This document shows positions 1 through 11,342 of a stretch of DNA of 64,000 nt, in pieces (position 1 is the first letter of the stretch; every line of letters begins with the position of its first letter). This DNA is from Trichaptum fuscoviolaceum (taxonomy: Eukaryota > Basidiomycota > Agaricomycetes > Hymenochaetales > Trichaptaceae). The notes under the pieces were generated by a model, which saw only the letters and a program-made list of their open reading frames with translations, did no database searches and was not told the DNA's origin. The position numbers were made by a program, and so were the translations under genes. The stretch is taken from NCBI GenBank assembly GCA_910574455.1, contig CAJSYZ010000005.1, positions 5,580,001-5,644,000 of the forward strand, written 5' to 3'.

Positions 1-576
1 ACTAAAGCACCTTGCATGAATAAAGGGATGACGGTGATGATACTACACTCTTCATGTTATACGCACTTAAAAAGCTCAAGCGTCTCATCGGGACTAATTA
101 TGAAATGATGAGTTAACGCTTGAGACTTGCAGTATAGTACGGCTTACCTTGTTTCCTCTATGGCCATGACCTCAGCGTACCCTTATGTGACATGATAATA
201 AAAAATTGTATTAATAGGAGTCAACAAAGCGGAAGATATTCATTAACAACTTACCGGCATTGTTGAAGAGAACATCGACATGACCATAGATAGTCTCAGC
301 CATCTTTACAGCTCCTATGAGTCGTTCGAAAGGCCACGTAATATCCAACTCCATCACATCTGCACCCTGTTCTTGTATTTCTTCGAGCTTATGAATAGAT
401 CTAGGGCGTGCAGTCGCAATAACTTTATCTCCTCTTGCTAAGGCAGCTAAAGCGAATTCACGACCAAATCCGGACCTTTTTCAAGTTTATTCAGATGCCA
501 AGCACCTAGCTCAATACAGAGCAACTCACGATGTCCCAGTGACCAGCCAAACCAATTGCTTGTTCAATGAGCCCAT
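1..576 (-). CDS. Short-chain dehydrogenase/reductase, paralogue A (3' part outside window)
   Basis: NAD(P)-dependent oxidoreductase of the classical SDR family; the substrate cannot be read from the sequence. The start ATG is at 576..574. Exons read by eye are 576-530, 475-255, 181-148 and 93-67, each with GT..AG borders, and the gene then runs off the left edge. The protein begins MGSLNKQLVWLVTGTS and continues with the cofactor-binding T-G-T-S-S-G-F-G loop, the R-S pair expected of NADPH-preferring members, an acidic D-I-T segment and the N-N-A-G motif. The catalytic Y-x-x-x-K lies outside the window. Its exon structure and protein match the second SDR at 4789-6021 almost step for step, so the two are a local duplication around the monooxygenase gene. 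No frameshift is seen in the visible part. Confidence 0.85.
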
Positions 577-2117
577 GTCTGTGATGAAAAGGAGTAGGTC
601 TTTTGCCAATGGATGCAAAAGGGTTTGGCGACTATATATACTGAGAGAGCTATTAGCGTTGAGTTCGGAAGAATGTCATATAACTAAACTTTATAAACCG
701 CAAAGACCATGTTTACTGGGTTTCGACTATTCTCCGGATAGCTCTTCGTTAGATTATATCAAAGGACACAGTAGTGGAGTTAATGTCGTAGTAGACCCGT
801 GTTGTGTATAGACAAGATAGAGGTTGCCTGAACGACTCTTGCACATAGCGGTGGCTTTCCTGAATCAGTTAGCCCATTCACAAATCCCCAAAAGGAGTCT
901 TACAACCGTGCCAGTGTCGCCTTTTCCATTATTGAAAGAGGAAACCATCTGCGCTTGGCCGTGGATCCGTAGCTGGCGCTCCAAGATCATGAGTAACATC
1001 TTGATAAAGTAGCTTGATTGTGTGCTCATTGAAGCGATTAAAATAATAGACTAGGCTCTTCCTCGCGGCAGCCTCACATGCATGGAAAATCGGTACACCC
1101 AAGCAAAAGCTATACGGTGGCAAATCCGGCCTATCACATTAGGCACTCCCTACAATAGTCTCAAAATTAGGGGAAAGCATGTAATGAAGAGGAAGCAGAG
1201 CTCATCGGAGGATTAGTGATAACTTGAAGCATCTATATTCGTTGGAAAACAAGACGTAGATAGTTCATGAAAGCTCGTCGGAAGGGTCGTGGTTGATGCT
1301 TACTCGGTGGGCAACGCCGATCATCTGCTGTGGCGGAGCCGCGGAGTCTGAATTTAGTGTTATAATGGGCGTGCGAAACTTTGAGATGTTCAAGTTCAAT
1401 TGATTTGCTACCATCGGTTTCCTTTGTTCCGTTAGCACACTGGCACTCTTTTAGTAAAACTTCATAGCAAGTGCTTCCGATAATCCAGTTGATATCAGCC
1501 TCCGGAAGCTCGGGCTCACCTTTCGGTCACAAACTACTTTAGGCGTGGTTGATTATTACAATCGTCCCCAAAACGTGGACGAAAAGAAGGGATTCGGATA
1601 CAGAGCTATCTGGTTTTCTGTGTTGTTACTTCAACATGGGCGCTCACGCTAAGTGGATCCAAGCGGCTTCCATTGATTCGGTTATCAAGTCGTGATACCA
1701 TATTTCGCATGGCATTTCTATTCCGTGCCCTCAACTGGAGTACGCAGCTCTCATGACCTTTCAAGGTAATCGTGTACCCTACTCTCTAGGCATCTGTAGT
1801 CCTCCATCTTCGTGCTTCTCTCAGATGGTTCTGTATCAGTCTTATTATTTCCCGACTCTCTTTTCTGATAATCATTCGTTTTCGCTCGATGGGCTTTTAG
1901 GCGAGATCTACAATGGGGTCGTTTGCAGATGCGACTCTGCTGGGTGCATACGGCGCCGGCGCAGAATGGCTTCAACCTCATAGCCAGTCCAGCGCTTCCG
2001 TCTCCATCGCGTACAAGAGTTACCCATTCTACTAAGCAGTGTCGGAAGCCATAAGCACTTAAGATGCTGGGGTCTTGTACAATGTCCTACACTTCTCCCT
2101 AGTTCTCTTCCGCAATC
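577..2117. other. Intergenic region between divergent SDR and FMO genes
   Basis: About 1.5 kb between the starts of two divergently transcribed genes. The short open frames on both strands contain no recognisable domain. It probably holds both promoters, but I can name no specific site. Confidence 0.5.
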
Positions 2118-4521
2118 ATGCCAAGTGGAGAAGCTGTACCATCCGGACGCTCTCTACCTACGCTTAACCGACTTAATGCCCAGGTTCCGCAAAACGTAGA
2201 TGCGATTGCCGTAGCCACCTCATGGCTTTGTATCTTTGGACAACTTGTCGAAGCTGGCGATGCCACCGGAGCTGTAGCTTTGCTCGTTGAGGACGCATTC
2301 TGGCGTGACATGCTCGCATTGACCTGGGAATTCCGTACTTTCGAAGGCACAGAAGCTATCACGCAGTTCCTCAAGGACCAACTTCCCGTCACATCCTTCT
2401 CCAAGCTCGTCATAAGGCCGGAGTCCTCGAGCCTGCAGCAACCTTATACAGATCTTGCTTGGGTGCATGCTATGTTCACTTTCGAGACCGAAGTTGGGAC
2501 TGGCTCAGGCATAATCAGACTAGTGCCCACATCCTCCGGTGCTGCTGCGTCGGGAGCCAAAGGATGGAAGGCGCACACTGTATACACGAACCTCGAGGAA
2601 TTAAAAGGCTTTCCGGAGCGCGCAGGCCCGAATCGCGATTTTTTGCCTAACCACGGGATGTGGCCCGAGAAACGTCGTCATGAGATCGCTTTCGAGGACT
2701 CCGAGCCCGCTGTGATTATTCTTGGCGGAGGGCAGAGTGGGCTCGAAGTCGCAGCGCGCCTTCAGTTGCTCGGTGTCCCAACGCTCATTATAGAGAAGCG
2801 CGAACGCATAGGAGATCAGTGGCGAGGGCGCTATGAAGCATTATGCTTACATGACCCTGTCTGTGAGTATTTATTATTTCAGATCTGGAAAAAGATAAAC
2901 TGAAGTTGCTATGAATAGGGTACGACCATATGCCATACGTCCCGTAGGTTTAAGCTACATGCGATAACACTGAAATCTAACTCTAAACGCATCCCAAGTT
3001 TCCCGCCATCCTGGCCTGTATGGACTCCAGCGCCGAAGGTACGCCAGTTTACTGATGCCGTCTTACGCACTATTGTGATTCTGACTCTGTATACCAACAC
3101 ATGTAGCTTGCAGATTGGCTGGAGTCCTACGCACACACTATGGAACTGAATGTTTGGACTGGCTCTACGGTTGAAAAGCTAAGTCAAAACACGAACAGGG
3201 ACGGCTGGACGGTATCCGTCAGGAAGGGAGACGGTTCATCCCGAACACTCAAGCCGCGTCACTTTATCTTTGCTCATGGATTCGGAGGAGGCATACCTAA
3301 AATGCCGACGGTCCCTGGAGCGGTAAGCCCCCAAGGCTTCTTCAGCACATAATGCTAATGATTGTTATGACTTGGATGCCAGGAAAATTTCAAGGGGAAG
3401 GTTATTCACTCTTCGCAGTACGGAAGCGCACGCGACCATAAGGGAAAGAAAGTTGTTATTGTAGGTGCTTGCACTTCAGCCCACGATATTTCCCAAGATC
3501 ATTACACACATGGTGTCGGTATGTGTTTTCAATTGACGTGACCCATGAGTTTCCGTGAGGATAGCCCTACTTTTTTATAGATGTTACGATGTTCCAGAGA
3601 AGCTCGACGTATGTTATGTCCAGCAAAGAGGGTATACCCAGACTGATGGGAGGTAGATATATACATATGTTGTAGTTCCAATGTTCTGTTGCTGATCAAA
3701 TACTGTACTTTCCCGGGCAATTATAGGACTTTACTGGGAAGGCGGTCCACCTACAGATGTTGCGGACCTCATTAATGCGTCATTTCCGATTAACTTTATG
3801 CGTGTCATGAACACGCGACTCACTGCGGACATTGCTGCAGCGGATAAGTATGAGTAGTCTATGACTTTTAGTGCATACAACCTTGACTGAATACTCTCAA
3901 TTTCCAGGAAGCTTTTGGAAGACCTTCACAGAAGTGGATTCCGTACAAACATGGGTCCAGAAGACTCAGGTTTCTTGCTACTGATATGGGAGCGCGCTGG
4001 AGGTTACTACCTCGGTCGGTTGCCCCCCACCAGTCCTAAGAGATGAAGAAATCTCACTATCTGATATACAACTTTAGACGTTGGCTGCAGCCAGCTCATT
4101 GCAGATGGCAAAGTCAAGCTTAAAAATGATTCACAGATGTCACACTTTACCTCGGACGGGCTGGTTTTCGAGGACGGGAGCGAGCTTTCCGCAGACGTCG
4201 TGATCTTCGCCACCGGGTATGGTGACATGAAGGAGCTTGCCGAGCATCTCGCCGGTCCAGACGTCGCGAAGGACTTGACCCCGGTGTGGGGTCTGAACAA
4301 GGAAGGGGAGCTTAACGGTAATTGGCGCTATTGTGGTGTACCGGGCTTGTACTTCATGATGGGCAACTTGGCACTATGCAGGTTCCACTCGAAGCATCTG
4401 GCACTTCGTGAGTCGAAGTGTCATTCCTTTCCTGCTGACGGGGAATATCTTACTCCCATTCTTATCCGCAGAGATTAAAGCGATGGAAGAGGGGGTCTAT
4501 GGTCAGCGCTACACCGATTGA
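2118..4521 (+). CDS. Flavin-containing monooxygenase-like protein with N-terminal SnoaL/NTF2-like domain
   Basis: Predicted FAD- and NAD(P)H-dependent oxygenase that would hydroxylate a small nucleophilic substrate; the substrate is unknown. The first exon encodes about 250 residues. Roughly residues 35-170 resemble a SnoaL/NTF2-like fold (W-L-C-I-F-G, W-R-D-M-L-A-L-T-W), and near residue 205 comes the FAD Rossmann motif G-G-G-Q-S-G-L-E-V followed by I-E-K-R-E-R-I-G-D-Q-W. Later exons carry a second nucleotide-binding stretch (K-K-V-V-I-V-G-A-C-T-S-A-H-D) and the F-A-T-G-Y-G-D motif common near the C-terminus of FMO/YUCCA-type enzymes. The last exon ends with G-Q-R-Y-T-D and TGA at 4519-4521. 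Reading stays open across all exons once about seven short introns are removed. It is convergent with the SDR ending at 4789. Confidence 0.88.
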
Positions 4522-4788
4522 GACTGGGACGGGCTCGATTAAATCTTTCGAGGACGGGAATCATCGTCAATCATCGTTGTATATGTACACGGATAAGCTT
4601 TGAAATTCATTTTCTAACCTTTGCTTCAAACAACAAAGATCTTCGGTGCTTCATGTGCTTTCCTCAACACAATTACTCATATAGCATCTGCATAAGCGAC
4701 ATTCCTACGCTGTCTACATTTCACTTCCATGTTGGAGCAAGCCAGGCCAGAGGCAACTCGGCATGATCTTCCTACTCACGAAATGTAA

Positions 4789-6021
4789 TCATTTCGGAAT
4801 ATCGGTGCTGACAATTACATTCTTCCAATCCGCCAGCGTCTTGAGCATATCCTCACAAACGCTCTTGATGCCATCATGGCCGTCGGTACCAAGAGTAAGA
4901 TTAATTGGTACGTCCCTTCCTTGTGCAAAGCCCTCGCCTCGGACAAGGTCGATGATGACTTCGACACCGCGCTTTGGGTCTCCAGGCAGATACGCACTGC
5001 TCGCTAACGGAGGGATATATGTTACTTTTTGGATTGATAAAGCCAGTCATAAGACGTACCCTGGTATACTCTGAATATCTCACCTATTAGGGGTTCGTAT
5101 TCTGCAATACGTGGTTTGTAAAGGTCAAGATTGTCGACAATGCTCGTGCGGAAATAGCCTGGCTCCAATACAAGGCTACGAAGGCCGAAGGACGATAGCT
5201 CCGCGTGTAAGACCTGCGATATTGCTTTCAATTAAAGTTTGTAAGTGATCTGTAATTTCGGCCAACCAGGGCCATGGCGCAGCTCCACGGCAAAGGCGTA
5301 CCTCGAACAGTCGCCTTCGTCGCACTGTAGAGCCCAATGCCAGTACCCGGTTGCCATCCGGTAAACGATCCGTTCCATAAAATAGTACCTTCTTTACGCG
5401 CACGCATACCCGGAAGGACAGCACGGGCAAGATTCAATCCGCCGAATACATTTGCACTGACATTCAAACTTTTGTCAGCAGGTCTATGGAAGGCAATGCA
5501 TTTATATCCCAACCTGAAGATATCCGACGTCTCTTCGGGGCTACCATAGTATGACCCATAATGAGACACTAATAACTATTTAGAAAGGGAACAAACAGTA
5601 CGTTGTTTCCTCTATGGAATTAACCACAGCGTAACCTAAAGGGAGACCGGCACATAAGCGTGTGCCAACAAAGCGTATATCGCAAAGGAGGGGAGCGCGT
5701 ACCCGCATTATTAAATAGAACATCGATCCGTCCATGAATGCTCTCCGCCTTCTCGACAACTTCTTTGATCTTGTCAGTAGGCCATGCTGCATCTAGCTCA
5801 AGCACGGCTGCTCCCTTTGCACGCAGGTCCTCAAGTTTATTAACGGATCTTGTGCGTGCAGTTGCAATGACTTTCTCTCCTCTTGCAAGAGCAGCAAGCA
5901 CAAATTCACGACCGAAGCCTGACCTATACAAACCCGGTAAACCAAGAGCTATTGTGGCGACTGATATGACTCACGATGTTCCGGTTACCAGCCATACTAG
6001 CTGCTTGGTCGAAGAGCTCAT
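4789..6021 (-). CDS. Short-chain dehydrogenase/reductase, paralogue B
   Basis: Complete SDR-family oxidoreductase. The start ATG is at 6021 (MSSSTKQLVWLVTGTS) and the stop at 4789-4791. Visible motifs in order are the TGTS-SGFGRE cofactor loop, A-R-T-R-S, the N-N-A-G motif (near residue 88), N-V-F-G-G-L-N, the catalytic Y-S-A-T-K and L-V-L-E-P-G-Y-F-R-T. The C-terminal part reads V-E-V-I-I-D-L-V-R-G-E-G-F-A-Q-G-R-D and ends in S-T-D-I-P-K. About six introns are inferred. The exon between G-Y-A-V-V-N-S-I-E-E-T and S-P/E-E-T has the same tiny size as in paralogue A. It lies tail to tail with the monooxygenase, 268 bp apart. NADP(H) preference is inferred from the arginines after the second strand. 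Confidence 0.87.
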
Positions 6022-6259
6022 GGCGCGAAAGAAGTGCTATTAAGATGCGTGTTTTTTAAATCGTATCCTGGAGATTTTATCTTATATATATGGTCCATGG
6101 ATAGACATTTATTACGACACAGGTCGCTCTTCACTATATACAGCTTAGCAACGCTCTTTTCCACCAGTTTCTTCTAATGAAGGATACTCACCATTCACAT
6201 AATTTCGAATGAAACATAGGCTCGACTGCGAGGCCGATAACTGACGGCTTTACGGTTCA

Positions 6260-6590
6260 TCATTCCCCAAGCCGTGATAAGTTCATATCCAAAGCCTCAA
6301 TGATGTCTGGATCAGCAATGATGTCTGGATCAGCAATGATGTCTGGATCAGCCGACATACCAGGAGCAGAACTGTGCAAATAAAGATTCGAAAGGCATAC
6401 GATCCCCCCTGGGCCACATCTACTCGCGGGGTCTCTTTAGCAGCATAATCGCATATGAGCTTGAAGATGTGAGAGTGTTACTTGCTCAACTGTCGCGTTT
6501 GAGGGAAAGGTCGCCCGTATCTGCAGCCCTTTGTATTCCATACCCAGTTTATCAGCAGTTCCACGTAGTTGAAAAATGCGATCGAGATCT
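6260..6590 (-). pseudogene. Decayed 3' end of an unrecognised gene with triplicated hexapeptide
   Basis: On the minus strand one frame stays open from an AG acceptor near 6590 to a stop at 6260-6262, apart from a single TAA at 6437-6439. The reading contains L-D-R-I-F-Q-L-R-G-T-A-D-K-L-G-M-E-Y-K-G, then after the stop R-D-P-A-S-R-C-G-P-G-G-I-V, and ends with three copies of A-D-P-D-I-I followed by E-A-L-D-M-N-L-S-R-L-G-E. The coding character on both sides of the stop suggests a gene broken by one substitution; an unrecognised intron is the alternative. I do not recognise the family. Earlier exons could lie up to about 6980, but I could not join them. Confidence 0.4.
6299..6352 (-). repeat. 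18-bp tandem repeat, three exact copies
   Basis: Three head-to-tail copies of an 18-bp unit (plus strand AATGATGTCTGGATCAGC). On the minus strand the unit is in frame with the decayed gene tail and encodes A-D-P-D-I-I. Being exactly 18 bp long, expansion or contraction would keep the frame. Confidence 0.95.
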
Positions 6591-8117
6591 GATCAATGCT
6601 TTAATTCTCTCCCGCCGATCGGTCTGAGTTCCAACTCAAATGAGTTTGTAGCTCATATATATCTTCCAACCTAGGACTCGAAGGCGAGCTGCTAATATTG
6701 TATACCAAGTCATGAGATATTATATTGGCGGAGATATTAGAAGAACCAAGGATTATTTGACACTGTAGAATCTTTATGCGCTTATCGTGTGATCCTGAGG
6801 TCGGTTGGGCATACCCTCGTGTGTTCTTGTGCTGAAGTGTCGCCACCACAGGTGTTCTCCCTGTAAGTATATCATTGCATTTGAAAGCGCCTGAGATATA
6901 GATGCGCCTGATATATGGATGAACCTTAAACGCATCCTTGTGCTCCGTACAAGCGCGACGATTTCTAACTGTTCATGCAAATGTCAGATTCATAAGAAAA
7001 TACAGTAGATATCACTGTATCATTTCTCACCACGTTCCAACTGCGCAATTGGCTCTGTGCTAGAGTAGCACTGCCAACGTCAATAAACTGGTCGTCTTGT
7101 TAACTTTAGTCGAGATCATCGTGCGCATTCCACAATCGGCATTATTCGTGGATGGTACTTGTACTCGATTTCCGCTTGTTACGGAGTAGGGGTACGATAG
7201 AGTGTCGACTGCATTTCAAGGCGATGAAGATGTTGTAGTCAAATCAACTGGTCACCTTCAAGTTCAACTTTCACTGCATGTCAGACTCGGAGCCTGCCCG
7301 GAACAAGTTGAACTTGAAGTGGCTGACTAAGCCTCCGAATCACAGCCACACTGGCACCCGCCGGGCGCACCCTCGGGCTGATGCCTTTTGAACTGCGCAC
7401 CCACGACGTTGTGCCTAACCTACTACCGGGATCGACATCACTAGACTTTGCTGCGCATCTCTGTTCACTTAAAACTTTCTGGAAGGCCGCTTTGTCTTAC
7501 CAGTACTATAGTATTTACACAGAACAGGCGGAAGTCGCAGCATGTGTCTACGTATCGAGGTCGCAGAATCGTACTGGCTTGCGTCTTCGACATTTATGCG
7601 TATGCTTACTGGACTACTGAAGAGCACACTATGCGAATATCCTCGACGGTTCTGCGGATACCGATGCATTGCGTACGCGGAAACAACGCAAGCGCCAATG
7701 CGCAGTATCTTTAGGTGTTGTTCTTTTTCTCCAGGCTTGTCTGGCGCAGACACCTCACCAGGTGTAACATATGTACATGCTGCTCAAGAATGATGGTCTA
7801 TCCGATATGCGCGCCCATTTCGGCTGTATAAACTTTGGCTATTGCTCTGACATTCTGTACCAACTTACAAGGTGGCATTAAACTAGCGAAAATGGAGCAT
7901 CGCCCCGACGATTCTCCCAATTATTGGGCCTCTAGTCGCATGAAGCTTGCGAACTGCATTGCAATCAAATTTCGTCTACGGAGAGATCGCAGCTCTCGGA
8001 GGTCATGAACGACCGCAAAGCCTTTTGGCAGTATAAAGGTCTGCAGACGAAACGATGGAGGAAACATTCATTGGAGCGAAATCTTATCTTCAATACTAAA
8101 CTAACTCAACGCTCGCA
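6591..8117. other. Intergenic stretch with no supported gene
   Basis: Open frames here are short and mutually overlapping, with no domain. A small inverted repeat sits at 7256-7319. The last 100 bp before 8118 are the presumed 5' region of the phosphatase gene. Confidence 0.4.
7256..7319. repeat. Short inverted repeat (15-bp arms)
   Basis: CTTCAAGTTCAACTT at 7256-7270 is matched exactly in inverted orientation by AAGTTGAACTTGAAG at 7305-7319, with a loop of about 34 nt. It could form a hairpin or be the remnant of a small inverted-repeat element. No flanking duplication was found. Confidence 0.6.
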
Positions 8118-8819
8118 ATGGGTTGGAGAAATAACGCCGACGCTATCATAGAAGGTAAACTTTACCTCGGAAAGCAAGTCCTGTCGTCCTTATTTGCATT
8201 GATAATGACAACTGATTGAACAACAGTATTTCAACGGCTTCGAATTCGCAGTCGTTGCATGAACGGAAAATTACACATATCGTCTCTGTTTGCAAAGATC
8301 CAATCCCTGCACATCATCCGGAGTCTGGTTACGCTGTACATATTGTGCCTGTAGACGACACGCCGACAGAGGATCTTTTGATTCATCTACGCCCTGCTTG
8401 CGAGTTTATTCATGCCGCAATGTTGGATTCAAACTCAGTTATCCTCGTGCATTGCGTGCAAGGACTATCAAGAAGTGCTTGTGTTGTTGCCGCATACTGT
8501 GAGTTGCACTTATCAAGTACTCACGTTATACTGACGGGCTCTGTTTTCTCCTGAAGTGATGTATTCTAGACGTATGTCCATGACAGATGCCATGATTGTC
8601 GTCCGTCAATGTGAGTCATTCAGAACTACTCTGTGGAATGTTTAATTTTGACACCTTTCTCCAGCTCGTGAACAAGTCTGGGTGAATCCTAGTTTCCAAG
8701 AACAACTCGTGTTGTTCGAGCTTTGCGGATACAACCCAAGTCCATCGGACGGCATATATCAGAAGTGGCGTTTACAACTTGAGGAGGCTCGGCGTCATGA
8801 CATGACCCGACGCTCTTAA
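8118..8819 (+). CDS. Dual-specificity protein phosphatase
   Basis: Small phosphatase of the DSP class, expected to remove phosphate from Ser/Thr and Tyr residues through a cysteinyl-phosphate intermediate. The start at 8118 gives M-G-W-R-N-N-A-D-A-I-I-E-G-K-L-Y-L-G, the usual N-terminal strand of this fold. The signature loop H-C-V-Q-G-L-S-R-S-A (H-C-x5-R-S) is encoded near 8450, and the D-D-T-P-T-E-D-L-L segment before it supplies the likely general-acid aspartate. Introns interrupt after L-Y-L-G-K, after the V-A-A-Y helix and after V-V-R-Q. The protein ends R-R-H-D-M-T-R-R-S with TAA at 8817-8819. It is about 170 residues, a bare catalytic domain with no targeting domain. Confidence 0.88.
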
Positions 8820-9394
8820 AGTCGACTACTGAAGGATGCGATTGTCATCGGGAAACCTCGCTACAACAATACTTCACATCCCTTTGCGCTCTTCTGAGGG
8901 AGGATGAAGCTTTTCTCTCATTGCGATTGGTTCAATCATATTTATTTCCAACAACGAGATATTATTCTCAGCCTCCCTCTATACTTTATTTATGTCAACC
9001 TTGCGCACTATTTATTATTGAACATCTCTAGTAGATGGGTCTTTTATTTGCATTTCCTACTTCTAATCCTAGAGCTTCTGAAATGAAACAGTTGGTTCAT
9101 TATCTCTCTGTATGCTCAAGAGGATCAGCATATGCAATCACTAAACTAAGACATCTTTATATGTGTACAAGGACTTTAGATTAAGAACTTGGATCTCTGC
9201 GCATCTCGGAGACTCGCTCTGCGGCGGCTCAGCTCTCCCGGACACAAGACTCGGCAACTTAAAGAGTACATACTAGTCACAAGTGAGTACGTAATTTAAG
9301 TTCACTTCAGTTGAAAGAGCGAGTTTCCTTTCTGGTACTGTGGTCGCATGCAACTTTTTTCTCCAGTACATTTCGCAGTTGCATCAGTTCCCCT
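8820..9394. other. Intergenic region upstream of mL44 gene
   Basis: AT-rich after 8900 with a poly-pyrimidine character; no gene or repeat seen. It probably contains the phosphatase 3' end and the promoter of the mitochondrial ribosomal protein gene. Confidence 0.4.
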
Positions 9395-10596
9395 ATGTCG
9401 CGGTCGTTGCTGAATCTCAGGTCTGTTTCGGATTGCGCACTCAGAACTCGCCGTAGGAACACTCCGCGCCTGGACTTTCGAGACACTCGTGGCGAGAGTA
9501 GTCGTAGTAAGGATTGCCAAAACTTAAGAGGGACATTTTCGCTGACAACATCTTTCAAGAAGTAGCTGAACAGTCACGGAGATTTGCTGCCACTTCTGCC
9601 GCACATAAACACGTTGAAGCGAGACGAGAATCTGGATATATTGATGATGACGAGATAGACGAGGAGAATGGAAGGGGCGGCAGTTATGTGAGTAGGAGAA
9701 TGGAGGAGGGAACGTCGCGACCATCTGCAGTACCGTACCCCAAGGTTCGACCAAAAGCAGACCCTCGTCCGTTGGTAGAGCACCTAGAAAAGCTATTTCC
9801 CCCACTGGAGTTCCCGGATGTGGTAGCGTCACAGGCGTTAACTCATATAAGCGCGAAAGAGGCTTGGGCTGGGCATAATGCTCGCCTGTCTTTTGTTGGT
9901 ATGTTCTTGTTGCTTTGTAGTTGCCCTTGCCTTCAACTCAATGTACATGACCTTGTTCCCGGAATATAGGTCGACGAGTCCTTAGCGCGTACCTTCTTCT
10001 CTTTATCCAATCCGCAATGCGATCCCGCTCGGTTCCCTCTGAAACTCATCTGGATTTCGACCTCACCGCATACCGCACGCTTTTCACTCCTTTCATTGGC
10101 GAGAAAGTCGGTGACACCTGGGATCTTGGTCGAGTGATGCTATGGACTCCTGCAGTTCGAGCTTCGCCGCGGGACTGGACCTCAGATACCAGTGACATTA
10201 CGCGCACGAAAAAGACGCCTGGCTTTTATAAGGTGCAGGGGACAGCCGTAGAAGCGATCATAGGCGGTATATACCATCAGTTTGTGCGTTTCTGTGGTCG
10301 AAGTCACATAACTACTCGCGAAGGCTTGCTTATTGTTTTCGTTCGAATTATAGGGAGGTACTATCACATTACGCGCTTTCCACACGCGATTCCTTCCCCT
10401 ATTATTGACAAAGGATGAACGCTTTGGTTTACATGAATCTCTTCATGACTATGCGCTTGCGATGCAGGAAAAAATGGGCGGTCCGAATGCGCAGCTCATG
10501 ACCAGCGCTGAGTTTGAAGCGCGGAGGAAACGAAGTGTGAGCAATCCACTTCTACTAGATCGACAAGCATCTTCGGATAAAATTGTGTCACTGTAA
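9395..10596 (+). CDS. MRPL3: Mitochondrial large-subunit ribosomal protein mL44 (MRPL3 type, RNase III fold)
   Basis: Structural protein of the mitochondrial ribosome large subunit, built on an inactive RNase III fold. The open part reads L-P-K-L-K-R-D-I-F-A-D-N-I-F, then E-H-L-E-K-L-F-P-P-L-E-F-P, L-S-F-V-G-R-R-V-L-S-A-Y-L-L-L-F and the RNase III-like segment T-A-V-E-A-I-I-G-G-I-Y-H-Q-F. The last exon ends S-S-D-K-I-V-S-L with TAA at 10594-10596. The start is uncertain. I chose ATG 9395 because it gives an Arg/Ser-rich presequence suited to mitochondrial import, and a 59-bp intron (9453-9511) would restore the frame. An upstream in-frame ATG at 9311 is the alternative. An intron after L-S-F-V and one after H-Q-F are clear. 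Confidence 0.82.
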
Positions 10597-11342
10597 GATA
10601 CTCTCTTATGGATTATACGGGTTACTGATAAAAAAAACTCTGCAGATGACAAGTCTGAATTCGCTGGATTTTCCTGAACTACATGACATCTATCTTAGCA
10701 TACCTCACCTCTGATACATTTGAATAATCGAGAGCATTCAACCAGCAGCATCCCTGGTCAGCTTCAGTTTCTCTCCAATTCAACCGCCTTTGACATCGTC
10801 AATGTGGGAGAAGAATGCCGGTCCGGTACTTGAGAAAATCTACTGATACATCCCACGACAAGGAACGGCCAGTTGAGAATGATGTTATTCAGGGCCCTCT
10901 GGATCTGTGCAAGGTACTGGACGGTTGAGCACGAAGAACACCGGTGTAGCACATATCCCAGGGATCAAGCCGAATATGCCAGATGCCCATCACAGGAATT
11001 TGTCTTGGCTATATGGAGCTGAAGACAGAGATAGATCAGCTACGTAAAGATTTAGTCGTGTTGCGAATGAAAGGAACATCTCGGGGGAAGAACTACATAG
11101 CACGGGGTGATACCACCGCGGCCGTCTCCAGCCCCGAAATCCATCTATCAAACAACAGATTAAATACTGAATAGATAGAATCCAATGGTAGGGGAATGAA
11201 GGCAGCCAACCACATTAGCGTACTGGTGATAGTATATAATCGTCTACTCCGCAATTCCAATCAGCCTCGTTCTCCCGAGTAACAGACAGTACACGCCCAA
11301 TATTTGTAAAGTGATACACTATGAAAGTGAGGTGTCGAAGAA
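10597..11342. other. Intergenic region
   Basis: No supported gene. A short plus-strand frame near 10983-11174 contains a heptad-like E-L-K-T-E-I-D-Q-L-R-K-D-L, but no start, splice partner or family could be assigned. Confidence 0.4.

Noticed and set aside
10983..11174. Short coiled-coil open frame
   Set aside because: It lacks a plausible upstream exon and no family is evident; reported only as part of the intergenic note.
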